From NCBI GenBank assembly GCA_946478985.1, contig CAMLDZ010000160.1, forward strand, positions 1-5,736: DNA of 5,736 bases, in the 5' to 3' direction. Positions 1-5,666 of the stretch are shown here, one piece after another. A program made the position numbers and the translations under genes. Each line of letters opens with the position of its first letter. The stretch's first letter is position 1. The stretch comes from an uncultured Solimonas sp. (GTDB taxonomy: Bacteria; Pseudomonadota; Gammaproteobacteria; Nevskiales; Nevskiaceae). A model generated the notes under the pieces. The model saw only the letters and a program-made list of their open reading frames with translations. It made no database searches and had not been told where the DNA came from.

Positions 1-17
1 GTGAGGGAAACGGCGCT

Positions 18-30
18 GCGCCTGCGGCGC
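18..30 (-). terminator. Weak stem-loop downstream of hemB
   Basis: A 5-bp inverted repeat (GCGCC, 3-nt loop, GGCGC) lies 21 nt past the hemB stop codon on the minus strand. It could mark the end of the hemB transcript, but the stem is short and no clear run of T follows; only a TTTCCC appears about ten bases later. Positions 1-51 otherwise show no gene or recognisable site. In DNA this GC-rich such a hairpin could be chance. Confidence 0.2.
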
Positions 31-51
31 GTGACGCAAGCGAAGAGAAAC

Positions 52-1038
52 CTAGCCCAGCCACTGCGCGGCGCGCTTGGCGAAGTAGCTGAGGATCATG
101 TCGGAACCGGCGCGGCGGAAGCACAGCAGCGCTTCGAGAACGGCCTTCTTCTCGTCGAGCCAGCCATGGTCGATGGCGGCCTGCAGCATGGCGTACTCGC
201 CGCTGACCTGATAGGCCGCGGTCGGCACCGCGAAGGCGTCCTTGACGCGGCGGATGATGTCCAGATACGGCATGCCCGGCTTGACCATGACGATGTCGGC
301 ACCCTCGTCGATGTCGAGGGCGACCTCGCGCAGGGCCTCGTCGGTGTTGGCCGGGTCCATCTGGTAGGTCTCCTTGCCGCCCTTGCCGAGGCTGGCGCCG
401 GAGCCGACCGCATCGCGGAACGGGCCGTAGAACGCCGAGGCGTACTTGGCCGCGTAGGCCATGATCAACACGTTCTTCTGGCGGTCGCGCTCGAGCACGT
501 CGCGAATCTGGCCGACGCGGCCGTCCATCATGTCGCTGGGCGCGACCACGTCGGCACCGGCGCGCGCATAGAGCAAGGCCTGGCGACGCAGGATCTCCGA
601 GCTGGCGTCGTTGTCGACATCGCCGGAGGCGTCGAGCACGCCGTCCTGGCCATGGCTGGTGTACGGGTCGAGGGCGACGTCGGCGATCACGCCGATGCCG
701 GAAACGCTGGACTTGATCGCCTTGATCGAACGCACCATCAGGCTGTCCGGGTTCAGCGCCTCGTCGCCGCCCGGCGTCTTGCGCTCGGCCGGCGTCACCG
801 GGAACAGCGCAACGCTGCCGATACCCAGCGCCTTGAGCGCCTCGCATTCACGGACCAGCTCGTCCAGATCGAGCCGGCTCACGCCCGGCATCGAAGCGAC
901 CGCGCCCTTGAGCGCGCCTTCGGCGATGAACAGCGGCTGGATCAGATGCCCGGGCGCCAGCGAAGTCTCGCGCACCATGGCGCGCAGGAAGGCGGACTGA
1001 CGGGTGCGGCGCAGCCGCGTGCGGGGAAAGGAACTCAC
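52..1038 (-). CDS. hemB: Porphobilinogen synthase (delta-aminolevulinic acid dehydratase), metal-site variant of the zinc-independent type
   Basis: This cytoplasmic enzyme condenses two 5-aminolevulinate molecules into porphobilinogen, the first common step of heme and other tetrapyrroles. From the GTG at 1038 the product is 328 residues, the usual family length. The two Schiff-base lysines are visible: K198 in AKYASAFYGPFRDA and K253 in MVKPGMPYLD. Other family landmarks are APSDMMDGR (167-174), YQMDPAN (225-231) and YQVSGEYAM (276-284). Where zinc-dependent enzymes such as E. coli HemB carry three cysteines, this one reads DVALDPYTSHGQDG (120-133), with Ala122, Asp124 and Asp132; that matches the Pseudomonas aeruginosa magnesium-stimulated class. 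An ATG at 1161 would add 41 residues, but that extension has no family similarity and the TATAAT promoter lies inside it. The GTG start gives an N-terminus (SSFPRTRLRR) like Pseudomonas HemB, though its Shine-Dalgarno is weak (GAG nine bases upstream). It is transcribed alone and divergently from the sigma-factor gene. Confidence 0.97.
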   Translation of the reverse strand: MSSFPRTRLRRTRQSAFLRAMVRETSLAPGHLIQPLFIAEGALKGAVASMPGVSRLDLDELVRECEALKALGIGSVALFPVTPAERKTPGGDEALNPDSLMVRSIKAIKSSVSGIGVIADVALDPYTSHGQDGVLDASGDVDNDASSEILRRQALLYARAGADVVAPSDMMDGRVGQIRDVLERDRQKNVLIMAYAAKYASAFYGPFRDAVGSGASLGKGGKETYQMDPANTDEALREVALDIDEGADIVMVKPGMPYLDIIRRVKDAFAVPTAAYQVSGEYAMLQAAIDHGWLDEKKAVLEALLCFRRAGSDMILSYFAKRAAQWLG

Positions 1039-1075
1039 CTTGGAATGCTCAAGCGTATCCGGCAGCAGGGACGCG

Positions 1076-1081
1076 ATTATA
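1076..1081 (-). promoter_or_regulatory. -10 box of the hemB promoter
   Basis: On the minus strand this hexamer is a perfect TATAAT. Transcription would begin near 1069, leaving a leader of about 30 nt before the GTG at 1038. No good -35 hexamer is found at 16-18 nt spacing (the 17-nt position reads GCGTCG), so the promoter may need an activator or tolerate a poor -35. Its position rules out the longer hemB reading frame that begins at 1161. Confidence 0.6.
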
Positions 1082-1095
1082 CGAGCATGAGCTGT

Positions 1096-1109
1096 GCCCG
1101 ACGCCGGGC
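1096..1109. promoter_or_regulatory. Inverted repeat between the divergent hemB and sigma-factor promoters
   Basis: GCCCG-ACGC-CGGGC is a perfect 5-bp inverted repeat with a 4-nt centre. It overlaps the expected -35 position of the hemB promoter (1099-1104) and ends just before that of the sigma-factor promoter (about 1111-1116). A regulator bound here could act on both genes. The arms are short and GC-rich, so chance occurrence is quite possible. Confidence 0.25.
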
Positions 1110-1133
1110 GCGCGATCTGCAGGGGCCATCCGC

Positions 1134-1139
1134 TACACT
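1134..1139 (+). promoter_or_regulatory. Candidate -10 box of the sigma/anti-sigma operon
   Basis: TACACT matches the sigma-70 -10 consensus at four of six positions and would start transcription around 1146, about 20 nt before the ATG at 1167. There is no recognisable -35 at 17-nt spacing (CGCGAT). I also see no typical ECF-type GGAAC-like -35 element upstream, so autoregulation by the encoded sigma factor is not evident from the sequence. Confidence 0.35.
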
Positions 1140-1166
1140 GCGGCGGTTCCTTCGAAAACAATCACA

Positions 1167-1724
1167 ATGATCGAAGCCGCATCGCTGCAAAGGCTGCTGG
1201 CTGACACCGCCGGAGGCGACCAGCGCGCCTTCCGCGAACTGTATGAATCGACCAGCGCGCATCTGTATGGCGTGCTGGTGCGTATTCTCCAGCGTCGCGA
1301 TTGGGCGGAAGAGGCCTTGCAAGACTGTTATCTCAGAGTGTGGCGAAGGGCCGAGAGCTACGCACCGGAGAAGGGTGCGCCGCTGACCTGGCTGCAAACG
1401 ATTGCCCGCTACCGCGCGCTGGATCTGCTTCGCGCCAAGCGCCCGGAAATCGAGATGCCGGACGAGGACGAGGCGCCACCGCTGAGCTTCGCCGCCGGCA
1501 GCGACACGGATCCGGAAGTCCGCGCCGTCGAGACCGAGGGTCTGGGCCGCCTGTCCGAGTGCCTGGACAAGCTCGGCGACGAACAGCGCCAGAGTGTGCT
1601 GCTGGCCTATTACGAAGGCTACACCCACGCCGAACTGGCCAAGGCGCTCAAGTCGCCGCTGGGCACCGTCAAGAGCTGGGTCCGCCGCGGCCTGCTGCAA
1701 CTGCGCGAGTGTCTCGACGGATGA
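1167..1724 (+). CDS. ECF-family RNA polymerase sigma factor (sigma-70 group 4)
   Basis: This alternative sigma factor should direct core RNA polymerase to a small stress or envelope regulon. The 185-residue product has the two-domain ECF architecture. Region 2 spans about 22-92, with the core-binding segment WAEEALQDCYLRVWRRA (46-62) followed by the -10-recognising segment around PLTWLQTIARYRALDLLRAKR (72-92). An acidic linker (about 93-120) leads to region 4 (about 133-183), with the helix-turn-helix HAELAKALKSPLGTVKSWVRR that reads the -35 element. No sigma region 1 or 3 is present, as expected for ECF proteins. The ATG at 1167 is the only plausible start, since no in-frame start is seen upstream in the leader; its Shine-Dalgarno is poor. 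The stop overlaps the next start as ATGA (1721-1724), so the two genes should be translationally coupled. Pairing with an RskA-type anti-sigma factor resembles SigK-RskA systems, but the exact ECF group and regulon cannot be assigned here. Confidence 0.93.
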   Translation: MIEAASLQRLLADTAGGDQRAFRELYESTSAHLYGVLVRILQRRDWAEEALQDCYLRVWRRAESYAPEKGAPLTWLQTIARYRALDLLRAKRPEIEMPDEDEAPPLSFAAGSDTDPEVRAVETEGLGRLSECLDKLGDEQRQSVLLAYYEGYTHAELAKALKSPLGTVKSWVRRGLLQLRECLDG

Positions 1725-2455
1725 AATACGACGAGCCCCGTTTGCAGAAGATCCTGGCCGCCGAGTACGTGCTCGGCACCCTGCGCGGCCGTGCGCGGCA
1801 GCGCTTCGAACGGCTGCTGTGGACGCGCAGCAGGCTGCGCAGCGAGGTGCAGTACTGGGAAGCGCAGCTGTCGCCGCTGCTGAGCACCGTGCGTCCAGTG
1901 CGGCCACGCGATCGCGTCTGGACCGAGCTGGAGCTGCGCATCGCCGGCAACAGCATCCCGATGCGCCCCTCGCCGCCGCCGGCCGCGGCGCCGCGCCTCA
2001 CGCTGTGGCGCAGCTGGGCGATCGCCGCCTCGCTGGCCGCCGTCGCGCTGGCGGTGCAGTTGTACCGGCAGCGTGGCGAAACACCGCCGCCGGCCGACGT
2101 CGTCAAGGCACCGCAGCGACCGGCGATGGTGGCCATGCTGCAGGAGCCGAAATCCTCCGCCACCTGGCTGGTCTCGGTATCGCCGGGCGACGGCCAGATC
2201 CGTGTCATCGCCAGCGGCGAGCTCAACGTCGACGGCGGGCAGAAGAGCCTGGAGCTGTGGATCATCGGCGACGATGGCAAGCCGCGCTCGCTCGGCCTGA
2301 TGCCGGCCAGCGGCCGCGCCAGCATGCCGATCCCGGGCGATCTGCAGATGCCGGCCAAGCCCGTGCTGGCCCTGAGTCTGGAGCCCGCCGGCGGTTCGCC
2401 GACCGGCCTGCCGACCGGCCCGGTGCTGAGCACCTCGCGGCTGGTGACGCTGTAA
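1721..2455 (+). CDS. Membrane-anchored anti-sigma factor, RskA-like
   Basis: This protein probably binds the upstream ECF sigma factor at the cytoplasmic face of the inner membrane and keeps it inactive until a signal triggers release. The 244-residue product has an N-terminal anti-sigma domain (about 8-55) with the typical LAAEYVLGTLRGRARQRFERLL and YWEAQLSPL segments. A Pro/Ala-rich stretch leads to one predicted transmembrane helix (about 97-115, SWAIAASLAAVALAVQLY). The periplasmic RskA C-domain (about 125-244) ends in the family-typical LELWIIGDDGKPRSLG, LSLEPAGGSPTG and PTGPVL. The basic Arg-rich side precedes the helix, giving an N-in/C-out topology. The protein contains no cysteine or histidine, so a zinc-binding HxxxCxxC redox switch is impossible. 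Release would more likely depend on regulated proteolysis, as reported for mycobacterial RskA (family knowledge). The ATG at 1721 overlaps the sigma stop and gives a start exactly at the domain boundary. Confidence 0.9.
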   Translation: MKYDEPRLQKILAAEYVLGTLRGRARQRFERLLWTRSRLRSEVQYWEAQLSPLLSTVRPVRPRDRVWTELELRIAGNSIPMRPSPPPAAAPRLTLWRSWAIAASLAAVALAVQLYRQRGETPPPADVVKAPQRPAMVAMLQEPKSSATWLVSVSPGDGQIRVIASGELNVDGGQKSLELWIIGDDGKPRSLGLMPASGRASMPIPGDLQMPAKPVLALSLEPAGGSPTGLPTGPVLSTSRLVTL

Positions 2456-2460
2456 GCCGT

Positions 2461-2482
2461 CCCGCGCCGCGGGGCCGCGCCC
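2461..2482. terminator. GC-rich stem-loops in the convergent gap
   Basis: Two overlapping hairpins can form in the 31-bp gap between the convergent anti-sigma and permease genes: CCCGC-GCC-GCGGG (2461-2473) and GGGC-CGC-GCCC (2472-2482). They share two bases, so they are mutually exclusive at full length. No T-run follows on either strand, so a classic intrinsic terminator is not supported. They may still pause polymerase or protect the 3' ends of both transcripts. Confidence 0.3.
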
Positions 2483-2486
2483 GCGT

Positions 2487-3926
2487 CTAGCGCGGTGGCG
2501 GCTGCGGCGGCGCGACCGCGCGACGACGATGTCCGCTGACCGCCGCGCCGGCGTCGGCGGACAGGCGCCGGAACGCCAGCGCCGACAGCGCCGTCACCGC
2601 TGCGACCGCGAAGAAGGCGAAGCGGAAATCCGCCGGCTCCATTTCGACGCCGCCGCGCAGACCCAGACTGATATTGAGCAGCTGCGCGGCGCTGCCGACG
2701 CCGATGCTCAGGCTCAGCTGCTGCGCGGCGCTGGAGAAGCTGGTGGCCTGGCTCATGCGCTGCTCCGGCACGTCGGCGAACGCCAGCGTGTTGATGCAGG
2801 TGAACTGCAGCGAGCGGAAGAAGCCGTAAGCCAGCAGCACCGCCAGCATCAGCGCCTGCGGCGTGGCCGCGCCGAACAGGCCGCAGCCGGCGAGGAACGC
2901 CGCACTGAGCAGCGCATTGCCGGTCAGCAGGCGACGGAATCCGTAGCGCCGGACGATGCGCGGCGCGCTGGCCTTCATCGCCATCGCCCCGAGTGCCGAG
3001 ACGAAGGTGGTGGCGCCGGACGCCAGCGCGCTGAAATTCAGGCCGATCTGCAGGGCCAGCGGCATCAGCAAGGTGTAGGCGCCGATGCCGGCGCGGTACA
3101 GCGAGCCGCCGGCGACGGCGACGCGGAAGCTGCCGTAGCGCAGCAGATTCAGATCGAGCACCGGCTGCGGATGGCGGCGCGCGTGCAGCGCGTAGGCAGC
3201 CAGCAGCGCCGCTCCGAGCATCAGCAGCACGCCGACGGTGAAGGTCGAGACGATGTGCTTGCCCAGCTGCTCGAAACCGCCCACCAGCAGCGCCAGGCCG
3301 CCGCCGACCAACAGCCAGCCGCCGAGGTCGAGCGCGCGCGGCTGCCCGGCGCGGATCTCGTCGATGTAGCGCGTCACCAGCCAGAAACCCAGCACGCCGA
3401 TCGGCAGGTTGATGAAGAAGATCCAGCGCCACGAGCCATGGCTGACGATCAGGCCGCCGAGCGGCGGACCGAGCAGCGGGCCGATCAGCGCCGGGATCGT
3501 CAGCCATGACAGTGCGGCCACCAGCTGCGCCTTCGGCGTCTTGCGCAGCAGCAGCAGGCGGCCGACCGGCACCATCATCGCGCCGCCGAGCCCTTGCAGT
3601 ACGCGCGCCAGCACCAGCTGCGGCAGAGACTGCGACAGACCGCAGGCGATCGAGCCGAGCGTGAAGACGAGGATCGCCAGCCGGAACACGCGGCGCGCGC
3701 CGTGGCGATCGGCCAGCCAGCCGCTGAGCGGGATGAATACCGCCAGGCTCAGCAGATAGGCGGTGATCGCCAGGCTCAGCTGCAGCGGATCTGCATGCAG
3801 CGCGAAAGCGATCTGCGGCAGCGCGGTGGCGATGATCGTGGAGTCCAGATTCTCCATGAACAGCGCGCTGGCGACGATCAGCGGCAGGCGATGGCGGCGC
3901 AGTGAACCCGGACGAAGCAGAACCAT
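2487..3926 (-). CDS. MFS multidrug efflux permease, DHA2 (EmrB/QacA) family, MdtD-like
   Basis: This inner-membrane permease most likely exports small toxic molecules in exchange for protons. The 479-residue product is hydrophobic throughout and close in length to E. coli MdtD (about 470). The first membrane segment begins near residue 14 and carries ENLDSTIIATALPQIA (25-40), the family's conserved acidic motif. Motif A follows TM2 (GWLADRHGARRVF, 69-81), motif B is LARVLQGLGGAMMVPVGR (106-123), and the antiporter motif C is GPLLGPPLGGLI (149-160). SWRWIFFINLPIG (165-177) is also typical. The second half continues through about residue 453, and the tail is short and Arg/Pro-rich. GGAMMVPVGR and LQIGLNFS are particularly like MdtD. 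The ATG at 3926 was chosen because it places a short basic N-terminus before TM1; an upstream TTG at 3977 would add 17 residues of uncertain value. Neither start has a clear Shine-Dalgarno. No membrane-fusion (EmrA/MdtA-like) partner or local regulator is present, so the substrate cannot be inferred. Confidence 0.92.
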   Translation of the reverse strand: MVLLRPGSLRRHRLPLIVASALFMENLDSTIIATALPQIAFALHADPLQLSLAITAYLLSLAVFIPLSGWLADRHGARRVFRLAILVFTLGSIACGLSQSLPQLVLARVLQGLGGAMMVPVGRLLLLRKTPKAQLVAALSWLTIPALIGPLLGPPLGGLIVSHGSWRWIFFINLPIGVLGFWLVTRYIDEIRAGQPRALDLGGWLLVGGGLALLVGGFEQLGKHIVSTFTVGVLLMLGAALLAAYALHARRHPQPVLDLNLLRYGSFRVAVAGGSLYRAGIGAYTLLMPLALQIGLNFSALASGATTFVSALGAMAMKASAPRIVRRYGFRRLLTGNALLSAAFLAGCGLFGAATPQALMLAVLLAYGFFRSLQFTCINTLAFADVPEQRMSQATSFSSAAQQLSLSIGVGSAAQLLNISLGLRGGVEMEPADFRFAFFAVAAVTALSALAFRRLSADAGAAVSGHRRRAVAPPQPPPR

Positions 3927-4005
3927 GTGCGATGCGGCGCGGGGCGCGGTGTAAAGTGCGATATACGCGGCGATCAATGCGGCGGCATCAACCAGGAGAA
4001 CGGAT
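3927..4005. promoter_or_regulatory. Divergent promoter region between the permease gene and glpK
   Basis: These 79 bp must contain start signals for both genes unless promoters lie inside the coding regions. On the minus strand a TTGATC (3972-3977) stands 16 nt from TTTACA (3950-3955), a weak sigma-70-like pair for the permease. On the plus strand TAAAGT (3952-3957) or TATACG (3962-3967) could serve as a glpK -10 box, but neither has a -35 at the right distance. The region is more A+T-rich around 3950-3966 than its flanks. I see no recognisable GlpR or Crp operator. Confidence 0.35.
3994..3998 (+). promoter_or_regulatory. Ribosome binding site of glpK
   Basis: AGGAG sits seven nucleotides before the ATG at 4006, an optimal Shine-Dalgarno placement. 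It fixes the glpK start and contrasts with the weak sites of hemB, the sigma gene and the permease gene. Confidence 0.85.
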
Positions 4006-5475
4006 ATGACGGCTTTGCTGGCGATCGATCAGGGCACCACCAGCACCCGCGCCATTGTCTTCGATATGGACGGCCGCAAGCTGGGTGTTTCGCAGGTCGA
4101 GCTGGCGCAGTCGTATCCGCAACCGGGCTGGGTCGAGCACGATGCCGCGCAGATCTGGCGGGACACCGTGGCCTGCGTGCGCGGCGCGCTCAAGGCCGCC
4201 AACCTGCAGGCGCGCGACATCGCCAGCCTCGGCATCACCAACCAGCGCGAGACCACGGTGATCTGGGACCGCGCCAGCGGCGAGCCGATCGCGCCGGCGA
4301 TCGTCTGGCAGGATCGCCGCACCAGCGCCTTCTGCGCGCAGCACCAGGACCGCAACGACTGGATCAATGCGCGCACCGGCCTGCTGGTCGATCCGTACTT
4401 CTCCGCGACCAAGATCGCCTGGCTGCTCGACCAGCACGATGCACGCGGTCGCGCCGAGCACGGCGAGCTGGCCTTCGGCACCATCGACAGCTGGCTGCTG
4501 TGGAAGCTCACCGGCGGCCGCGTGCACGCCACCGATGCCAGCAACGCCTCGCGCACGGCGCTGTTCAACATCGTCACGCAGCAGTGGGACGACGAGTTGC
4601 TGGCCTTCTTCAAGGTGCCCGCGGCACTGCTGCCGAAGGTGCTCGACTGCGCGACCGACTTCGGCAGTACCGAAGCCGAACTGTTCGGCGGGCCGATCCG
4701 GATCGGCGGCATGGCCGGCGACCAGCAGGCGGCGACGGTCGGCCAGGCCTGCTTCCGGCCGGGCATGAGCAAGTCCACCTACGGCACCGGCTGCTTCCTG
4801 GTGCTCAACACCGGCGACGAGTTCAAGCGCTCGCAGAACCGCCTGCTGTCGACCGTCGCCTATCGCCTCAACGGCCGCACCACCTATGCGCTAGAGGGCA
4901 GCATCTTCGTCGCCGGCGCCGCCGTGCAGTGGCTGCGCGACGCGGTGCGGATGATCGGCTCGGCCGGCGAGACCGAGAAGCTGGCGCGCTCGATCGAGCA
5001 TACGCAGGGCGTTTATCTGGTCCCCGCGTTCACCGGCCTGGGCGCGCCGTACTGGGACCCGGAGGCGCGCGGCGCGATCTTCGGCCTGACGCGCGATTCC
5101 GGCATCGCCCACGTGGTGCGCGCCGCGCTCGAATCGGTGGGCTACCAGACCCGCGACCTGCTCGACGCGATGGCCAGCGACGCCGTGGCGCCGACCGAGC
5201 TGCGCGTCGACGGCGGCATGGTCGTCAACGACTGGCTCACGCAAAGCCTCGCCGACCTGCTGCAGCTGCCGGTGGTGCGCCCACAGACCGTCGAGACCAC
5301 TGCGCTGGGCGCCGCCTTCCTTGCCGGCCTGTCGTCCGGCGTCTATTCCTCGCTCGACGACATCGCACGGCGATGGCAGGCTGACGCGCGCTTCAAGCCG
5401 CAGATGCCGTCCGCCACCGCCGACGAGCGCCACGACGGCTGGAAGAAGGCCGTGGCGCGCGTGCGCAGCAACTGA
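4006..5475 (+). CDS. glpK: Glycerol kinase
   Basis: GlpK phosphorylates glycerol with ATP to sn-glycerol 3-phosphate in the cytoplasm, trapping glycerol for catabolism or lipid synthesis. The 489-residue product aligns with E. coli GlpK (about 500) end to end. The N-terminal phosphate-binding motif is [11 protein letters not shown] (6-16). The glycerol-site residues are present: R81-E82 in ITNQRETT, Y131 in DPYFSATK, and D239-Q240 in AGDQQAA, with D239 corresponding to the E. coli catalytic base D245. Further landmarks are STYGTGCF (257-264), [11 protein letters not shown] (342-352), the FGGY-family segment around 366-386 and the nucleotide-site loop RVDGGMVVN (400-408). The segment just before AGDQQ (about 222-235, with [10 protein letters not shown]) is one residue shorter than E. 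coli's and lacks its GGKGGTRIP loop, which binds the inhibitor fructose-1,6-bisphosphate, so that regulation may be absent. The gene appears monocistronic: no glpF, glpD or glpR adjoins it, and 191 bp separate it from the next start. Confidence 0.98.
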   Translation: MTALLAIDQGTTSTRAIVFDMDGRKLGVSQVELAQSYPQPGWVEHDAAQIWRDTVACVRGALKAANLQARDIASLGITNQRETTVIWDRASGEPIAPAIVWQDRRTSAFCAQHQDRNDWINARTGLLVDPYFSATKIAWLLDQHDARGRAEHGELAFGTIDSWLLWKLTGGRVHATDASNASRTALFNIVTQQWDDELLAFFKVPAALLPKVLDCATDFGSTEAELFGGPIRIGGMAGDQQAATVGQACFRPGMSKSTYGTGCFLVLNTGDEFKRSQNRLLSTVAYRLNGRTTYALEGSIFVAGAAVQWLRDAVRMIGSAGETEKLARSIEHTQGVYLVPAFTGLGAPYWDPEARGAIFGLTRDSGIAHVVRAALESVGYQTRDLLDAMASDAVAPTELRVDGGMVVNDWLTQSLADLLQLPVVRPQTVETTALGAAFLAGLSSGVYSSLDDIARRWQADARFKPQMPSATADERHDGWKKAVARVRSN

Positions 5476-5506
5476 GCGCTTGCCGCTTCCTTCGCCGAGT
5501 GCCGCC

Positions 5507-5524
5507 CTGTCACGTTCGTGACAG
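5507..5524. promoter_or_regulatory. Perfect 18-bp palindrome after glpK (operator or terminator stem)
   Basis: CTGTCACG followed by TT and CGTGACAG forms a perfect palindrome-like inverted repeat with 8-bp arms, 31 nt after the glpK stop. As RNA it would fold into a 7-bp stem with a GTTC tetraloop. The bases that follow (TCTTGGCG) are not a T-run, so it is a poor intrinsic terminator. Its near-contiguous symmetry and balanced base composition, unlike the GC-rich chance hairpins elsewhere, also suit a binding site for a dimeric repressor. That would put it about 143 bp upstream of the gene at 5667. I do not recognise the cognate regulator. Confidence 0.5.
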
Positions 5525-5562
5525 TCTTGGCGCGCGCGTCAACGCGATCATCGACGCACACT

Positions 5563-5578
5563 GAGCGAGACTTCGCTC
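5563..5578. other. Stem-loop in the gap after glpK
   Basis: GAGCGA and TCGCTC form a perfect 6-bp stem around a GACT loop, 39 nt beyond the 18-bp palindrome. On the plus strand it is followed by CCTAGC rather than T's. It might belong to the 3' end of the glpK transcript or to the leader of the next gene; no function can be assigned. Confidence 0.3.
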
Positions 5579-5622
5579 CTAGCGCTATCGGACCCACAAG
5601 GGCGCCGTGCACGTCGATCCGA

Positions 5623-5641
5623 GCCCTCCGCACGAGAGGGC
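5623..5641 (+). other. Leader stem-loop just upstream of the last gene
   Basis: GCCCTC and GAGGGC form a 6-bp stem around a 7-nt loop (5629-5635). The stem ends 12 nt before the Shine-Dalgarno sequence of the gene starting at 5667. If transcribed it would sit in the 5' leader without covering the ribosome binding site. No riboswitch family is recognisable in the 191-bp gap. Confidence 0.3.
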
Positions 5642-5653
5642 CGCCAGCCAACG

Positions 5654-5660
5654 AAGGAGG
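5654..5660 (+). promoter_or_regulatory. Strong ribosome binding site of the last gene
   Basis: AAGGAGG is a full-consensus Shine-Dalgarno sequence with a six-base spacer (AAAACG) before the GTG at 5667. It is the best site in the window. It is the main reason for choosing this GTG over the out-of-frame ATG at 5694. Confidence 0.8.
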
Positions 5661-5666
5661 AAAACG

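Noticed and set aside
1039..1161. A 41-residue N-terminal extension of HemB from an ATG at 1161.
   Set aside because: The extension is unlike any HemB, contains the perfect TATAAT box of the likely promoter and would make the protein longer than the family norm.
1..1170. A long open frame on the plus strand through the hemB region, ending in a TGA that overlaps the sigma-gene ATG.
   Set aside because: It lies entirely antisense to hemB, whose protein is conserved to catalytic-residue level. The translation is Arg/Ala/Gly/His-rich with no recognisable domain, typical of antisense shadows in GC-rich DNA.
2398..2420. Tandem 12-nt repeat (GCCGACCGGCC twice) near the 3' end of the anti-sigma gene.
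   Set aside because: It encodes SPTGLPTGPV, which is a usual C-terminal pattern of RskA-domain proteins, so it reflects protein conservation and codon bias rather than a DNA element.
1669..3507. A 612-codon open frame on the minus strand across the anti-sigma gene, the convergent gap and most of the permease gene.
   Set aside because: It overlaps two well-supported genes in other frames and its translation is low-complexity Arg/Ala with no domain.
2529..3509. A 326-codon plus-strand frame within the permease region.
   Set aside because: It is antisense to the permease, and its Gln/Arg/Ala/Asp-rich translation is the expected complement of Leu/Ala-rich membrane-protein codons.
3927..5384. 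A 485-codon plus-strand frame running out of phase through glpK.
   Set aside because: GlpK in the adjacent frame carries all active-site motifs and the Shine-Dalgarno; the out-of-phase translation is Arg/Ala/Gly low-complexity.
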